A stretch of 64,000 nt of DNA from Meghimatium bilineatum (Eukaryota; Mollusca; Gastropoda; Stylommatophora; Philomycidae): NCBI GenBank assembly GCA_034231615.1, contig CM067314.1:8061501-8125500 (forward strand). The letters are read 5' to 3'. Positions 12,035 to 22,689 of this stretch are shown here, one piece after another. The position numbers were made by a program, and so were the translations under genes. The notes below the pieces were generated by a model, which saw only the letters and a program-made list of their open reading frames with translations, did not search any database and was not told the origin of the DNA. The number at the start of each line of letters is the position of its first letter. The stretch's first letter is position 1.

Positions 12035-12745
12035 GTTCGTCCATCACAAGTAATGATGACCATTTGTTACATCCAACTATGAAAATTCAATTTTAATTAT
12101 GTCCTTGATTATGAGTTCGTAGATGGCTAATGAGCCCTATTCAAGCTGTAAATGTCCTTGGACAGTTTGGACATGGCATGACGACTGTAGACGGATCTTG
12201 GTCTATCCGTGACTTTCTAGCTGGTCTCCGCTGTTGATCTGCTGCTTTTCTCTTCTTTTCACAAGATGATGCGATCTTTTTTAATTTTAGAACGCCATGT
12301 AGATCTATTTTGTACAAGTTCTTCCCATGTATCGTGGTCTATTTCAAAGGCTTTCAGTGAGTTCTTTAACCAGTTCTTGTAACGCTTCATTTGGCCACCT
12401 TGAGATCGTATACCCTTCTCTAGCTCACCATAGAAAAGTATCTTTGGCAGACGATGTTCTGGCATACGCACCAAATGACCTGCCCAACGAATCTGTGTCT
12501 GCATCAGGATAGTGTCAATGCTTGGGATACCAGCTCTTTCATGGACAGTGGTATCTGGAATCTTGTCTTGCCATCTGATGTTCATAACTTTTCTGAGATA
12601 ATTTGTATGAAAATGATTGAGTTTTTTCACATGACGTCAATACACAGTCCATGTTTCACTAGCGTATAACAGCACTGGAAGTACCACTGCTCTGTAAACT
12701 TTCAGCTTAGTCTGTAGGTTAATGCCATTTCTACGCCAAACATTT
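12035..12745 (-). mobile_element. LINE family L-d, RT C-terminus with C2H2 finger
   Basis: On the minus strand, in order: [71 protein letters not shown] and, near the end, a C2H2 finger reading CPNCPRTFTA, one stop codon, then IGLISHLRTH (Cys-X2-Cys, then His-X3-His). This is the distal part of a non-LTR retrotransposon RT ORF. Two microsatellites bracket it, with (CACATA)n at its 5' edge. One shift separates the SETWTVY part from the HFHTNYLRK part. Related copies: 28150, 30610, 33250 and 53815. Confidence 0.85.
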
Positions 12746-12848
12746 GCGTACAATAAATACACACATACACAAATACATACATACACACGAACATTAATCT
12801 CTTTCAGACAGCAGCAATCAAGTTGGCAGGACCCAATGGATTCACGTA

Positions 12849-12934
12849 GACAGAAAGAAACGTTCAAGCTTATCCCTAGTGGAGGCACGCAGACAGAAAG
12901 AAACGTTCAAGCTTATCCCTAGTGGAGGCACGCA
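12849..12934. repeat. 43 bp tandem duplication
   Basis: Two nearly identical copies of a segment with GAAACGTTCAAGCTTATCCC and TAGTGGAGGCACGC, back to back. Confidence 0.9.
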
Positions 12935-13270
12935 GACATCGGCAATCACATTAGCTGGTACCTACATTATCACTATGACAAAACGTTTACACTATCAATC
13001 TGGAAGCCGATCATAATACGGGGAAATAGAAGACTAATTGGATTCGCGCCGGTAGGGAACAGATTCCCAAATGGGACTTGTATTTGGTTTTATTGACGGT
13101 ACATACCTGTAATCTGACACATTTTCCGTTTCCCGTGACGATTTTTGTTTGCATATTCATATAAAATATGGTCCTGGTTACATGAGTAACAAATGTGAAT
13201 TAACTGTCAACATTTTAACAAAATGTCAAATACAGCTGCAGATAACGGAAGCAAATAGATGACATTTAAT
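12935..13270. other. Unassigned stretch
   Basis: Non-repetitive AT-rich DNA; nothing recognised. Confidence 0.5.
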
Positions 13271-13271
13271 A

Positions 13272-14525
13272 CATTTTAGACATCAAGAATGCTTCTTGGA
13301 CATCAATAATGCTTCTTAGACATCAAGAATACTTCTTGCACATCAATAATGTTTCTTAGACATAAAGGATACTTCTTGCACATGAGGAATGTTTCTTAGA
13401 CATCAAGAATACTTCTTGCACATCAATAATGCTTCTTAGACATCAAGAATACTTCTTGCACATGAGGAATGCTTCTTGGACATCAAGAATACTTCTTGCA
13501 CATGAGGAATGCTTCTTAGACATCATGAATACTTCTTGCACATGAGGAATGCTTCTTAGAAATCAAGGATACTTGTTGCACATGAGGAATGCTTCTTGGA
13601 CATCAAGAATACTTCTTGCACATCAAGAATACTTCTTAGACATCAAGAATACTTCTTGCACGTGAGGAATGCTTCTTGGACATCAAGAATACTTCTTGCA
13701 CATGAGGAATGCTTCTTGGACATCATGAATACTTCTTGCACATGAGGAATGCTTCTTAGAGATCAAGGATACTTGTTGCACATGAGGAATGCTTCTTGGA
13801 CATCATGAATACTTCTTGCACATGAGGAATGCTTCTTGGACATCAAGAATACTTCTTGCACATGAGGAATGCTTCTTAGACATCAAGAACACTTCTTGCA
13901 CATGAGGAATGCTTCTTAGACATCAAGAATACTTCTTGCACATGAGGAATGCTTCTTGGACATCAAGAATACTTCTTGCACATGAAGAATACTTCTTAGA
14001 CATCAAGAATACTTCTTGCACATGAGGAATGCTTCTTGGACATCAAGAATACTTCTTGGACATGAGGAATGCTTCTTAGACATCAAGAATACTTCTTGCA
14101 CATGAGGAATGCTTCTTGGACATCAAGAATACTTCTTGCACATGAGGAATGCTTCTTGGACATCAAGAATACTTCTTGCACATGAGGAATGCTTCTTAGA
14201 CATCAAGAATACTTCTTGCACATGAGGAATGCTTCTTGGACATCAAGAATACTTCTTGCACATGAGGAATGCTTCTTGGACATCAAGAATACTTCTTGCA
14301 CATGAGGAATGCTTCTTGGACATCCTTCTTGGATATCAAAAATACTTCTTGGACATCAAGAATACTTCTTGGACATCAAAAATACTTCTTGGACATCAAA
14401 AATACTTCTTGTACATCAAGAATACTTCTTGGACATCAAAAATACTTCTTGGACATCAAAAATACTTCTTGGACATCAAAAATACTTCTTGGACATCAAG
14501 AATACTTCTTGGACATCAATAATCA
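13272..14525. repeat. 20/40 bp minisatellite, about 1.25 kb
   Basis: The base unit is 20 bp (ACATCAAGAATACTTCTTGG). In most of the array two variants alternate, ATCAAGAATACTTCTTGC and ATGAGGAATGCTTCTTGG, making a 40 bp higher-order unit. From about 14.33 kb it becomes a homogeneous 20 bp array of ATCAAAAATACTTCTTGG. The open frames through it (Tyr/Phe/Leu/His-rich) are by-products of the repeat. Confidence 0.95.
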
Positions 14526-14591
14526 TGAATGTCAATACAGCTACGGATTAGATATTTATTTATAATAATACGTTGATACGTTTTACGTGAT

Positions 14592-14697
14592 AGGTATTGT
14601 CAGTCATGTGATGGGTACTGTCAGTCATTTGATGGTATTGTCAGTCATGTGATGGGTACTGTCAGTCATGTAATGGGTACTGTCAGTCAAGTGAAGT
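14592..14697. repeat. 21 bp tandem repeat, five units
   Basis: Units of GTCATGTGATGGGTACTGTC and close variants. Confidence 0.9.
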
Positions 14698-14699
14698 AT

Positions 14700-14965
14700 T
14701 CTCTCCAGAACGTTGTCTTCCCAATGAACTATCTGAACCCCCTTCTGTCTTGGGCGATGCAGCTTGCATTTTCCAACGATGTATTCATGTTATCTGGGAA
14801 GAGGAGAGGTCAGACCAAAAAGACGATGTACTGACGACATTAATGCCGACAGTTCATCGTCTTCCTGGTCTTCCCTTTCTCATCTACCCAGGTACTCTGC
14901 CCTCTATTATTTGTCTTTCTAAACAGTCGTGTATTTATATGACCAAACAGGCGTAGTTAAAATGT
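14700..14965 (-). mobile_element. LINE family L-e, C-terminal fragment
   Basis: Begins CCAGAACGTTGTCTTCCC, the same block as the L-e copy at 22028-22294, and is weakly similar through its length. It is the minus-strand C-terminus of an RT ORF, badly decayed. Confidence 0.5.
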
Positions 14966-14989
14966 GCAGACGAGTGGCATTCATAGAAA

Positions 14990-16400
14990 AATATATTGTG
15001 TGTTTGTGAAATAGGCACATGGAATGTGCGAAGCGTGTATCAAGGTAAACTTCATTTTGTACAGGAAGACATAGAACGAAATAGTTTACAAATTGCAAGT
15101 TCACGTTGTTAGGACACAAGCGACCATACCTATGGTCGTTGTAAACGTTTATTGCTCACAATGGCGAGGTAGACATATCCGGTGTGGCAAAACTTTACTG
15201 AGCAAGACGTAAAGTATATATTTATTTGCGGAGACTTCCATGCCAGAGGAAGACAGTGGAAGAACGTCATTACCAACACGCACGGGGGAAGACATCAAAT
15301 GCGTGTTTGTAATCGTCGATGTCGTGTGTCTCAATGATGGCGTAGTAGCTAGAACTTCCAGCCGATCTGCAGATGCAGACAGTAGCATAGACGTGACATT
15401 GTTTTTTCACAGCGTTCGCACCTCTATGCAGGTGGAATGTGTTAGGGCATCACGGCAGTATTCACTACCCGTGCACCACTATCTGGTCAAGAAGCACAAC
15501 CATGGGAAGCGCATCAATGCGTCGCAAGTCTTCCAGTATGATATCTCAAGACTTGACACTATTCACAAAATGAGACTCGAAATCTCGCCGAAGACTGATG
15601 TGTTGGGCCATTGGCGCAAATTAAACTGCGATACAACGCATTTCCATTCTCTTGACTAAATCCTGCTGGAATTCTAGTGGGACCATGGTCCTGCTACAAG
15701 GGAGATCCTGCGGGAGTTTGAGCATGAACGCTGAACAAGAAGAAGACTCGAAATGCAGAGCAATCGCCAACGGTACAGTGAGCGGAGCCAAAAGGAAAGA
15801 GAACGCGTAACAATAATTTCAAAACAGCACTGAACCAATAGAGATGAGATGTCAAAAGACAAATGCAGTAACATACCAACAGTCACCACTTCTTCTTCAT
15901 CCCAAGATCGAGATGGAAGTTAAGAGACAAATGATCTACAGTATATTCCTACCAACACTGTGTTACCAGTGCCAAACCTGGTCTTTATTATCTTCACATT
16001 ACAGAAAGATAGTGACATGTGAGATGAAATGCTTGAGGAAAGCTGCCGGGGTCACCAGTCTTGATAGATTGCAAAATGAATATATCAGGAAAAGAATAGG
16101 TATAATATCTTGTACAGATTGCATAGAGAGAGAACAGATCAAGTGGTTTGGCCACATTATGAGAATGCATCACGAAAAGTTGCCCGTACAAGCATATAAC
16201 CAAATGAGATCAGGGTACAAAGCCAGAGGAAGAGCACGTAAATGATGGATAGAAAACGTCAGGGAATCCTGTACAGACACGGTCATAGCACAGCCGAGGT
16301 CACACATCTGGCGATAGAACGCAAGCTCGAGCTCCAATCACCCCTACGCTTAACGGCAAGAGTGGATCACAAACCACCTTGGGAAAGACAATAGACTGAA
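14990..16400 (+). mobile_element. LINE family L-a, endonuclease and RT C-terminus, core deleted
   Basis: The plus strand begins with the APE-endonuclease N-terminus GTWNVRSVYQGKLHFVQED (about 15.0 kb). The FICGDF block follows (about 15.22 kb), in the place of the family's GDFNAKVG catalytic segment, and then HHYLVKK (about 15.48 kb). After a family A insertion (15584-15743) the copy resumes in the C-terminal RT region: MKCLRKAAGVTSLDRLQNEY, IKWFGHIMRMHHEKLPVQAY, and the GACAATA-type end. The RT palm, including YADD, is missing, so this copy carries a large internal deletion. Confidence 0.75.
15584..15743 (+). mobile_element. Family A retroposon with 11 bp target duplication
   Basis: A 160 bp element flanked by perfect AGACTCGAAAT repeats (15573-15583, 15744-15754). 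It starts CTCGCCGAAGACTGATGTG. It contains a near-palindromic hairpin around GACCATGGTCCTGCTAC, and a GAA-rich tail that is short here. It interrupts the L-a endonuclease region. No Pol III A or B box is visible. Confidence 0.85.
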
Positions 16401-16497
16401 CCAATATAGAACCGAAACCATCAGTGTTACACTCTGAAAGATTAACTAAAGCGGAGATCCACCTATGGACGTGTCCGGTGTGCGAAACGGATAATCA
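16401..16497 (+). repeat. Family H dispersed repeat, copy 1
   Basis: Directly follows the L-a end. It contains ACCTATGGACGTGTCCGGTG. Related segments lie at 36940-37067 (+) and 30424-30625 (-), and the 36.9 kb copy reads TLKERSEQLWMCPVC. It may be another retroelement end or part of the L-a 3' region. Confidence 0.4.
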
Positions 16498-16555
16498 ACA
16501 TACCTACCTACCTACCTACCTACCTACCTACCTACTTACCAACCTACCTACATAC
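16498..16555. repeat. (CCTA)n microsatellite
   Basis: About 14 imperfect CCTA units. Confidence 0.95.
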
Positions 16556-16629
16556 CTACCTGTCTGAAATTATATGGATATGACAAGGGAGCTGTACAGC
16601 ACTTTATAACAACTATACTTTTTTTCAGA

Positions 16630-17110
16630 AAAAGAAGGAACAATTCGGAGTAGTCTTTATTTTGATCACAGAGACATCAAACATCTATGTTAAGATCTCT
16701 CTCTATGTGACGTGTCCTTTGTAGAACGTTGTCTCTTCAAGGCCACACTGTAAGTGTCACGGTTCTGTGCGAGCTGCCCAGCTTCTTCTACTGTCATGTT
16801 CTGAAGGTTTTCGATGTCGTTATCATGAGTATCGTGGCATGTGTAGGTCTCATAGGTTTGCCATTGCTTTCTGAGCCGGTTCTGGTCGCTTATCATTTAC
16901 GATCCTTGATGCTCCCTTGGCCCAAACGGTGGCCTTTCCAATTCCCACCTTCGAAGTCGTTGTTAATAATACGATCTTCCGCCAGTAATTGTGTGTACTG
17001 TAGAGGAGGACATTCCCTTGCCGAGTAGCTTCACGTAGTTCTTCCAAATTGCCACGGTAGTTGCCCGGGTGGCTGCGCTGCTGTACACAAGCAGACTCGT
17101 GGAGTCATAT
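16630..17110 (-). mobile_element. Probable LINE RT C-terminal remnant
   Basis: The minus strand reads NLQNMTVEEAGQLAQNRDTY, which resembles the RT tail W..NI, then EA, then LAQDR. It also shares the AGAACGTTGTCT block with family L-e. The upstream part (16.85-17.1 kb) is unrecognised, so the boundary is uncertain. Confidence 0.45.
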
Positions 17111-17647
17111 GTGAGCTAGACAGGAGTGGGGAAACCAAATAGGATCCTAGCTTTTTCAAGGGATGTGGGTGTCACTCACTGTGAGGCTCCCCCGATAACC
17201 ACAGATGTTAAGATACAACCCGATAAATGAGAGAATCATGCGACTGAATCGAAAAACACGCAATATCACAATAATCCAAGGTTATTTTTTAACATCCGCG
17301 GCTAAAACCTAAAGCTGCGGCTGAAGAGCGAGAGCTTGAGGCTTTCTATGACCAGCTGAAGGAGACAGTGAATACATAAACAAGACGGCAATATAATAAC
17401 TGGTAATAATAGGTGACTTGAGTACGAAACTTTGTTGGAAAATAGGTTACGATGAATGCGGAGTCAAAAGCCTATGTAGATTAGGGCAAATATTGAAAGA
17501 AAGAAAAAGAAATTTGTTAACATATTGTGTATAAAGTGATTTAGAAATTGCCAACACCATGTTCAAACACTACATCAGATGTCCATGCACCGGCAGGACA
17601 TCACGAGAAATCAAGATAAGAAATCAAATATATCTCATCTTTATACA

Positions 17648-18286
17648 TCAAAGGTGAAGATCTAATCTATTGTCCTGTAAGATATATCCTGCAACAGATT
17701 ACCATTACAGGTGAAGATCTAATCTATTGTCCTGTAAGATATATCCTGCAACAGATTACCATTACAGGTGAAGATCTAATATATTGTCCTGTAAGATATA
17801 TCCTGGAACAGATTACCATCAAAGGTGAAGATCTAATCTATTGTCCTGTAAGATATATCCTGGAACAGATTACCATTACAGGTGAAGATCTAATCTATTG
17901 TCCTGTAAGATATATCCTAGAACAGATTACCATTACAGGTGAAGATCTAATCTATTGTCCTGTAAGATATATCCTGGAACAGATTACCATCACAGGTGAA
18001 GATCTAATCTATTGTCCTGTAAGATATATCCTGGAACAGATTTCCATTACAGGTGAAGATCTAATCTATTGTCCTGTAAGATATATCCTGGAACAGATTA
18101 CCATTACAGGTGAAGATCTAATCTATTGTCCTGTAAGATATATCCTGGAACAGATTACCATCACAGGTGAAGATCTAATCTATTGTCCTGTAAGATATAT
18201 CCTGCAACAGATTACCATCAAAGGTGAAGATCTAATCTATTGTCCTGTAAGATATATCCTGCAACAGATTACCATTACGACAAAGA
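17648..18286. repeat. 57 bp minisatellite grown from LINE endonuclease sequence
   Basis: About 11 units containing GGTGAAGATCTAATCTATTG and GTAAGATATATCCTGG. The first unit continues the host LINE frame after RNQIYLIFIHQR, and each unit reads RSNLLSCKIYPGTDYHY. This fits the endonuclease segment that in the family ends in GSDHxL. The last unit runs on into DKEFLAAHVKIRIK. The unit is 19 codons, so the frame is kept, although each unit carries a TGA where the family normally has Trp. Confidence 0.85.
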
Positions 18287-18359
18287 GTTCCTAGCTGCAC
18301 ATGTAAAGATCAGAATAAAAGCGTTAACGAAAAGCACCAGGCCCATCAGATACGACACT

Positions 18360-18519
18360 CCCGCCGAAGACTGATGTGTCGGGCCATTGGCGCAAATAAA
18401 ACGGTGACACAACGCATTTCCATTCTCAGGACTACATCTTGCTAGAAATCTAGTAGGACAATGGTCCTGCTACATGGGAGATCCAGAGGGAGTTTGAGAA
18501 TGAACGCTGTAGAAGAAGA
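18360..18519 (+). mobile_element. Family A retroposon with 12 bp target duplication
   Basis: A 160 bp element between perfect AGATACGACACT repeats (18348-18359, 18520-18531). It starts CCCGCCGAAGACTGATGTG and ends in GAAGAAGAA. It contains AGTAGGACAATGGTCCTGCT, a hairpin with a mismatch. It sits in the endonuclease-RT linker of the host LINE, splitting the peptide RPIRYDTRSIPTKC. Confidence 0.9.
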
Positions 18520-18590
18520 AGATACGACACTAGATCAATACCAACAAAATGCAGCGTGGAAGGTACAAACAAGTTTTAATATTAGAACTG

Positions 18591-18888
18591 CGCCCGTGTC
18601 TTGCCACGGCCCGAGAGGGGAGAACAAAAAATAGCAACAATGTTTACCTTCCATGCTTGTCATAAGAGGAAAATATCATAAGAGGCGACTAAGGAGGTTA
18701 AGGGATAAAGTTGGCTGTTCCATCCCATATAGGATCAGTGACCCGAAGCCATGCTGAAGTCGGATGTGTCATGCCGAAAGACGCAGATATCGCAACAATG
18801 CTGTAAACCATGACACAAAACATCCGTTCTCCGAACTACATCCTGCTAATATACAGGAGTTTGAGAACGTACGCAGAAGAAAAAGAAG
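18591..18888 (+). mobile_element. Family B retroposon with 13 bp target duplication
   Basis: A 298 bp element between AATATTAGAACTG (18578-18590) and AATATTACAACTG (18889-18901), 12 of 13 identical. It starts CGCCCGTGTCTTGCC. The head of about 150 bp holds hairpin-forming stretches such as GGGATAAAGTTGG with CCATCCC. The 3' module begins near ATGCTGAAGTCGGATGTGTC and ends in a purine GAA/AAA-rich tail. No tRNA-like boxes seen. Confidence 0.9.
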
Positions 18889-19452
18889 AATATTACAACT
18901 GGTTAGCAACAGAAAAGAACTAAAATCACTAAAAAAATGCAAACAAAATGTGAAAAATACAAGAAACACTAAAGAAAGAAGAAGAAAAATTAGACAGGAC
19001 ATGAAAAAAACCTACATCGACAACTAATGTAAAGAAACTGAACAACGTCATGAACAGTGGAACCAGAATAATGTATAAAGAATCAAATATCCTAACAGCA
19101 ACATTGCCACCACGAGAAAAAGAAGAAGAAAATTAGATAATATTCTTACAGAAAATAAAGGCATTCTGAACAGGTGGATGGAATACCGTGGGGAAATGAA
19201 CAAAAATACGAACATAGACACATACTCAATCACAACTTAAAGCGCAGATCTTCAACCAGAGCCCATCATGGTACCTTGTGTTAAAAGAAGTAAGAATTGA
19301 CAAATCGCCAGGGAACGACAAATTGATTGCTGAATTGATACATGAAGGCAGAGAACCATGTCTATCATGCTGTCTGTCTTAAGATCTGGAAAAGTAAAAT
19401 ATAGTCAAAATATTGATAATGATCAGTATATAAACTACTTCCAAAGAAGGGC

Positions 19453-20478
19453 AACTTGAAGATCATTACAGAACAATCTCACTGATCAGTCATGCAACTT
19501 GAAGATCATGATAGAACAATCTCATAGATCAGTCATGCAACTTGAAGATCATGATAGAACAATCTCATAGATCAGTCATGGAACTTGAAGATCATGATAG
19601 AACAATCTCATAGATCAGTCATGGAACTTGAAGATCATGATAGAACAATCTCACTGATCAGTCATGGAACTTGAAGATCATGATAGAACAATCTCATAGA
19701 TCAGTCATGGAACTTGACGATCATGATAGAACAATCTCATAGATCAGTCATGGAACTTGAAGATCATGATAGAACAATCTCATAGATCAGTCATGGAACT
19801 TGAAGATCATGATAGAACAATCTCACTGATCAGTCATGGAACTTGAAGATCATGATAGAACAATCTCATAGATCAGTCATGCAACTTGAAGATCATGATA
19901 GAACAATCTCACTGATCATTCATGGAACTTGAAGATCATCATAGAACAATCTCACTGATCAGTCATGGAACTTGAAGATCATGATAGAACAATCTCACTG
20001 ATCAGTCATGGAACTTGAAGATCATGATAGAACAATCTCATAGATCAGTCATGCAACTAAGATCATGATAGAACAATCTCATAGATCAGTCATGGAACTT
20101 GAAGATCATGATAGAACAATCTCACTGATCAGTCATGCAACTTGAAGATCATGATAGAACAATCTCATAGATCAGTCATGCAACTTGAAGATCATGATAG
20201 AACAATCTCACTGATCAGTCATGCAACTTGAAGATCATGATAGAACAATCTCATAGATCAGTCATGCAACTTGAAGATCATGATAGAACAATCTCACTGA
20301 TCAGTCATGCAACTTGAAGATCATGATAGAACAATCTCATAGATCAGTCATGCAACTTGAAGATCATGATAGAATAATCCCACTGATCAGTCATGCAACT
20401 TGAAGCTCATGATAGAACAATCCCACTGATCAGTCATGGAACTTGAAGATCATGATAGAACAATCGCATAGATCAATC
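19453..20478. repeat. 43 bp minisatellite grown from LINE RT sequence
   Basis: About 24 units containing CTTGAAGATCATGATAGAAC and AATCTCATAGATCAGTCATG. The first unit runs on from the host LINE after KKGNLK and reads YRTISLISHA, the conserved RT block found at this place in LINE RTs. The unit is not a multiple of three. Variants at two sites (CACTGATC or ATAGATC; ATGCAAC or ATGGAAC) are intermixed, as expected from unequal exchange. Confidence 0.9.
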
Positions 20479-20484
20479 TCACTG

Positions 20485-20583
20485 TGCAATAGTTGCTATG
20501 CGATTTGGTGCCGTTAAATGGCTGGTTCAATTCCCGTTAGTCTCAAGAATTTTTTTAAAATTGTCCTCTTACTTCCTACTTGA
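20485..20583 (+). mobile_element. Family F SINE-like element, 5'-truncated copy
   Basis: Matches the right two thirds of the 1188-1336 element: GCTATGCGATTTGGTGCCGT, B box GGTTCAATTCC (20524-20534), then a CTTACTTCCTACTTGAGTTT end. Confidence 0.6.
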
Positions 20584-20585
20584 GT

Positions 20586-20800
20586 TTACATATCATCATC
20601 AACTTTAAGTGTCTCTCTGCAACGATGGTTGGCTGTGAACGACCTCCAGCATCCCATTTTTCTTGCCTTGATGGTGCACTCCGCTAGAGTGTAACCTGAC
20701 GATATAGTGATGTTGCCCTCCCACTTATATCTCTGCCTACCTCTTGCTCGCCATCCCCTCGACTTTACGCTCAAGTAAGGCCTTCAGCAAGGTTGTATGT
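20586..20800 (-). mobile_element. LINE family L-b 3' end
   Basis: The minus strand reads WRARGRQRYKWEGNITISSG, then YTLAECTIKARK, and ends in the GATGATGA-type tail. It matches the 45911-46725 and 54480-54650 copies. About 200 bp, 5'-truncated. Confidence 0.75.
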
Positions 20801-20807
20801 CTTTTAA

Positions 20808-21170
20808 GTGTGACAAGTCGATGAATGGACTAAGTGTGACAAGTCGATGCATGGACTAAGTGTGACAAGTCGATGCATAGACTAAGTGTGACACTTCGAT
20901 GCATGGACTAAGTGTGAAAATTCGATGCAAGGACTAAGTGTGACAAGTCGATGCATGGACTAAGTGTGACAAGTCGATGCATGAACTAAGTGTGACAAGT
21001 CGATGCACGGACTAAGTGTGACAAGTCGATGCATAGACTAAGTGTGACAAGTCGATGCATGGACTAAGTGTGACAAGTCGATGCAAGGACTAAGTGTGAC
21101 AAGTCGATGCATGAACTAAGTGTGACAAGTCGATGCACGGACTAAGTGTGACAAGTCGATGCATAAACTA
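20808..21170. repeat. 26 bp minisatellite, about 14 units
   Basis: Units of CTAAGTGTGACAAGTCGATG plus GATGCATGGA with small variation. It appears to start at the edge of the L-b fragment. Confidence 0.95.
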
Positions 21171-21277
21171 CGAGTCTGACACAATAACTGCCACAGTAAA
21201 TAAAATCCCGGTCACAATTTACTGCGACCACGACTGATCGGAAGTAGAGGTCCTGTTCTCTTAATTAATCAGCCCTT

Positions 21278-21570
21278 CATTAGTTCCTTCTCTTATCCTC
21301 ATACTCTCTGTTGGTCAATATGTATGCACTTGGAGACGCATACCAAAAATAACCAATCTACTCCAAGTATATAACTAGTCTATCTATACGCTGTATCCCT
21401 TGTGTGCCTTGCGGCCTCACTGGTGGAAGAGTTCTCTAGAGATGACCTTCTTGTTCGCTGTTTGTAAGCTTGTTCCTGTGACTTTTTATATAAACAGTAA
21501 CTATTGGAAAGCGTGACAATCATAAAAAAACGTACCGAATAAAAGTCTGTTTACATGTTGCACTTAGGTC
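21278..21570. repeat. Dispersed repeat I, copy 1, interrupted
   Basis: Shares CATTAGTTCC, CAAAAATAACC, CTACTCCAAGTATATAA and GAAAGCGTGACAAT, in the same order, with 25990-26790. About 115 bp are inserted between ATATAACTAG and AGTAACTATTGG here but not in the other copy. Element class unknown. Confidence 0.55.
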
Positions 21571-21671
21571 TTATAGTTCTGTCGCTGGTCACGGTGCGAC
21601 TGTAACTATGTCGGGAACTCCACGCAGTTGATTTGTATCTTACTTTATTATTTTCAAATAATTGTCAATGA

Positions 21672-21830
21672 ATGAGACATTACTGGACTACAGTTGTCAT
21701 AATCACTGAACAAACCAGCCATGATTACTGGACTACAATTGTCATAATCACTGAACAAACCAGCCATGATTACTGGACTACAGTTGTCATAATCACTGAA
21801 CAAACCAGCCATGATTACTGTAAACAATCT
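21672..21830. repeat. 45 bp tandem repeat, 3.3 units
   Basis: Units contain ATTACTGGACTACAGTTGTC and ATAATCACTGAACAAACCAG. Confidence 0.95.
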
Positions 21831-22027
21831 GAGATTACCTGATATAACTGAAAAAGCCGATAAATTGGGGAGGGGGGGATCCCAGTATTTGCGACGGTGC
21901 CTGATATATCCAAATGAACTGATCATATACGGAACGGGGTACCGTGTTAATCGCTATTAGTACCGGTTGTATCGGTTTAATCGGTATTTGTACCGGTCTC
22001 AAAGAGGTTAAATCTCGGGTATACTTT

Positions 22028-22294
22028 TTTATTTCAATATCAAGTGACATATTCTTTCCAGAACGTTGTCTTCGTCGTGGATACTCTGAGCGCCTCTCTG
22101 TTCTGGGAGAGAAAGCCTGCATTGTCCAGAGGCATGTGCATACATTTTTCGATGTCTCTTCTCCATTGTCTTCTTGGTCTTCCTCTTCTTCTCCCCACCT
22201 GGCACTATGCCCTGTAGAATCATACTTTCGATACCAGGATGTCGCTTTAAGTGTCCAAAATACTGTAGCTTCCTTCTTATGATGGTATTTAGAA
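22028..22294 (-). mobile_element. LINE family L-e, RT C-terminus
   Basis: The minus strand in one frame reads RRKLQYFGHLKRHPGIES, then MILQGIVPG, followed by an RGRPRRRW-like basic stretch in a shifted frame. It ends at the CCAGAACGTTGTCTTC block. This is the terminal domain of a CFDP2-like RT ORF. The 57.8 and 14.7 kb copies match. Confidence 0.75.
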
Positions 22295-22680
22295 GTCACC
22301 CTTCATTTCATTCATTCATTCATTTTTCGTTTGCGCTGAAGTTAGTGCATAGGGCAGAGGTCAGATCTCTCCAATTCTGTCTGTTCAAAGCTATTCCGTG
22401 CAGTTCTTGAATAGTATGAATATTTATTGTTTTAATTTATCTAAGTAGTGTTCTTCTGAGTGTTTCTTTTGGTCTACCCCTTGCTCGTTTGCCTGTAGGT
22501 ATCCATTCAAGAGATTGGTGGTGTATTCTGTTGGTGTCTGCGCGTAGAACATGCCCGATGTAGGACCAACGGCGTTTTCTGATAGCATCTGTGATGAAAT
22601 TTTGATGCGTCTTCTCTGATTTTATCATTCGATTTGAATTCACTCCAATGGGTGTTAGTTATCCTACGAAGACATTTGTT
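22295..22680 (-). mobile_element. LINE family L-f, RT C-terminus with AATG tail
   Basis: The minus strand reads FITDAIRKRRWSYIGHVLRA, then GKRARGRPKETLRRTLL, then (near 22.38 kb) NRQNWRDL and SALC. It ends in a (GAAT)n tail at 22310-22325. The same end occurs at 63710-63805. Confidence 0.8.
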
Positions 22681-22689
22681 CTCGAAACT

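Larger units (their letters stand above)
17200..19452 (+). mobile_element. LINE endonuclease-to-RT copy carrying two minisatellites and two retroposons
   Basis: The plus strand reads as an APE-endonuclease/RT LINE in order. The endonuclease part has INERIMRLNRKTRNITIIQG (about 17.23 kb), EERELEAFYDQLKETVN, VIIGDLSTKLC (catalytic GD region) and SDLEIANTMFKHY. A 57 bp array follows (17648-18286). The endonuclease end follows as DKEFLAAHVKIRIKALTKST and RPIRYD. Family A inserts at 18360, the linker VEGTNKF follows, and family B inserts at 18591. The RT N-terminus has NRWMEYRGEMNK and IDKSPGNDKLIAELI, then KKGNLK near 19450, where a 43 bp array takes over. Stops and shifts are present throughout. 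The distal RT is absent. Confidence 0.85.

Noticed and set aside
13272-14525. CRISPR-like regular repeats at 13.3, 17.6, 27.2 and 49.2 kb
   Set aside because: Units are contiguous, without unique spacers, in evidently eukaryotic DNA. They are minisatellites.
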